This document shows, one piece after another, positions 45,553-46,825 of a DNA stretch of 46,825 nucleotides. This stretch comes from Pseudomonas brassicae (GTDB lineage Bacteria > Pseudomonadota > Gammaproteobacteria > Pseudomonadales > Pseudomonadaceae). A program made the position numbers and the translations under genes. The DNA is taken from assembly GCF_010671725.1 (NCBI RefSeq), contig NZ_JAAHBU010000045.1, positions 1 to 46,825 on the forward strand. The letters are read 5' to 3'. The notes below the pieces were generated by a model that was not told where the DNA came from, did not search any database, and was given only the letters and a program-made list of their open reading frames with translations. The first letter of the stretch is position 1, and each line of letters opens with the position of its first letter.

Positions 45553-46825
45553 TCCGCGTCTGCGCCCTGGTTTTGAGCTTCTTCTTCGCCCTGCAGGTGC
45601 AGGCGGCGACGCTGCTCGCCAGTGTCGACCGCACACGCCTGATCGCCGGTGAAACCCTGGAGCTGACCCTCGAGATCGAAGACGTCACCCAGTTCGGTCG
45701 CCCCGACCTTGCGCCCCTGCAGGCGCTGTTCGAGGTGCGCGATACGCGCCAGGTCAACAGCCTCAAGAGCCTCGACGGCCAGACCCAGGCCAATACCCGC
45801 TGGATCATCACCCTGCGCCCGCGCCAGAGCGGCAGCTTCGAGGTGCCGGTGCTGCAACTGGGCGAGGCGCGCAGCCAGCCGGTCAGCCTGCAGGTGCTGC
45901 CGGCCGATGCCGCCAATGTCGCACGCCTGGCACCGGTGAGCATCGACGCCAGCCTCGACGCCGACAGCGTGTACGTGCAGGCCCAGGCGGTGCTGACCCT
46001 GCGCATCTATCATTCGGTGTCGCTGTATGACGACAGCAGCCTGAGCCCACTGTCCATCGCCGATGCTCGGGTCGAACCGCTGGGCGAGTCGCGCACCTAC
46101 GAAAAACTGATCAATGGCGTGCGCTATGGCGTGATCGAGATGCGCTACGCCATCTTCGCCCAGCAAAGCGGTGTACTGGACATCCCCGCGTTGACCTTCA
46201 GCGCCACCTCTGCCGACGGCGACAGCCAGGCCGACCCGAATGCCCCGCGCAGCAACAAGCAGGTGCGGGTCAGCTCCACCGCGCTGTCGTTGCAGGTGCT
46301 GCCAAAGCCCGCCGACTACCCCGCCGACCAGCCGTGGTTGCCGGCCCGCAGCCTGATGCTGGAAGAGCGCTGGAGCCCGGACCCGGCGCACAACCCCACG
46401 CAGATCGGCGATTCGCTGACGCGCAGCGTGATCCTCAAGGCCGAGGGCTTGTCGAGTGCGCAGCTGCCGCCGCTGCCCGCTACCGAAACCACCGGCCTGC
46501 GTCGCTACCCGGACCAGCCGCAGCTGCGCGACGAGGTTGGCGAGCGCGGCCTGGTGGGCCAGCGCGAAGAGCGCGAGGCGCTGGTGCCGACCCACAGCGG
46601 CGCCCTGCAACTGCCAAGCCTGGACGTGGTGTGGTGGAACACCCGCGAACAGCACCTGGAGCGCACCAGCCTGCCGGCACGCGGGCTGCAGATCGAAGAC
46701 AACCCGGCGCTCAGCGCCGAAACGCCGGCCAGCACCAGCAGCCAGCCCGATCGCCCGTTGTGGCCATGGCAACTGAGCACGCTGGTGCTGGCACTGACCA
46801 CCCTGCTGGGCTTTACCCTGTGGTG
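45549..46825 (+). CDS. BatD-like protein, oxygen-tolerance family (3' end outside window)
   Basis: The ATG at 45549 overlaps the previous stop (ATGA) and the frame stays open to the end of the window, about 425 residues. A signal peptide (MIRVCALVLSFFFALQVQA) is followed by repeated beta-rich domains of the BatD family (VDRTRLIAGETLELTLEIED; a second unit near DADSVYVQAQAVLTLRIYHS). A membrane helix begins near the edge (WPWQLSTLVLALTTLLGFTL), so only the C-terminal cytoplasmic part is missing. It is predicted to be a periplasmic component of the MoxR/VWA complex. Confidence 0.88.
   Translation, partial: MIRVCALVLSFFFALQVQAATLLASVDRTRLIAGETLELTLEIEDVTQFGRPDLAPLQALFEVRDTRQVNSLKSLDGQTQANTRWIITLRPRQSGSFEVPVLQLGEARSQPVSLQVLPADAANVARLAPVSIDASLDADSVYVQAQAVLTLRIYHSVSLYDDSSLSPLSIADARVEPLGESRTYEKLINGVRYGVIEMRYAIFAQQSGVLDIPALTFSATSADGDSQADPNAPRSNKQVRVSSTALSLQVLPKPADYPADQPWLPARSLMLEERWSPDPAHNPTQIGDSLTRSVILKAEGLSSAQLPPLPATETTGLRRYPDQPQLRDEVGERGLVGQREEREALVPTHSGALQLPSLDVVWWNTREQHLERTSLPARGLQIEDNPALSAETPASTSSQPDRPLWPWQLSTLVLALTTLLGFTLW

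Noticed and set aside
43786..45636. 616-codon minus-strand frame opposite the BatB-like gene
   Set aside because: Shadow; Gln/Arg-rich with no domain, while the plus strand has VWA and TPR motifs and overlapping start/stop junctions.

Overview
The window is chromosomal DNA of a Pseudomonas, most likely of the P. putida group. The evidence is uniformly high G+C coding sequence, an OprF porin next to the ECF sigma factor SigX, the neighbourhood cobA-oprF-sigX-cmpX-crfX-cmaX-rraA-hydrolase-ppsA/ppsR seen in other pseudomonads, and a putida-type REP pair. I see no prophage, insertion sequence, tRNA, rRNA or CRISPR array. This is core genome with several well-built regulatory circuits.

Layout. 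1-2.2 kb: the end of an EAL (c-di-GMP phosphodiesterase) protein and a dGTPase-like gene. 2.4-6.7 kb: a BvgA/EvgA-type response regulator translationally coupled to a BvgS/EvgS-type hybrid kinase. 6.7-13.5 kb: yggL (minus), dacB (plus), a CHASE-PAS-GGDEF diguanylate cyclase and rlmKL (both minus). 13.9-15.3 kb: rmf with a structured leader, then pyrD. 15.4-21.2 kb: a nitrate-assimilation island (nasS, nasT, nasA, a PP2C/kinase fusion, cobA). It has two sigma-54 promoters and an ANTAR antitermination leader, but no reductase genes. 21.2-26.8 kb: the envelope-stress and porin cluster (oprF, sigX, cmpX, crfX, cmaX, rraA, an alpha/beta hydrolase), all on the minus strand. 26.9-30.3 kb: divergent ppsA and ppsR, an enzyme and its modifier. 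30.4-35.3 kb: the 180-kDa-class NAD-glutamate dehydrogenase. 35.6-40.1 kb: a small protein, an amidohydrolase, an LhgR-like GntR regulator, L-2-hydroxyglutarate oxidase and an MHS-family transporter. 40.4 kb to the end: a MoxR/DUF58/VWA (Bat-like) operon with overlapping genes, cut off inside BatD.

Data quality. At least nine genuine reading frames are broken by the apparent loss of one base: the hybrid kinase, dacB, nasA, ppsA, gdhB (twice), moxR, the DUF4381 gene and the first VWA gene. A tenth break is likely at the kinase 3' end. Every one is a -1 event, often in a run of two or three identical bases, and restoring one base gives full-length proteins of family-typical size. I read these as probable sequencing or assembly errors and annotate the restored genes as single entries.

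I do not find a wholly undescribed system. The strongest signals are: the nested control of nasA (sigma-54 promoter, two AnnG hexaloops, and a terminator competing with the second hexaloop); the PP2C/Ser-Thr kinase fusion inside a nas cluster lacking its reductases; a shared palindrome in front of both the LhgR-like gene and lhgO; and a palindrome in front of the two-component operon.
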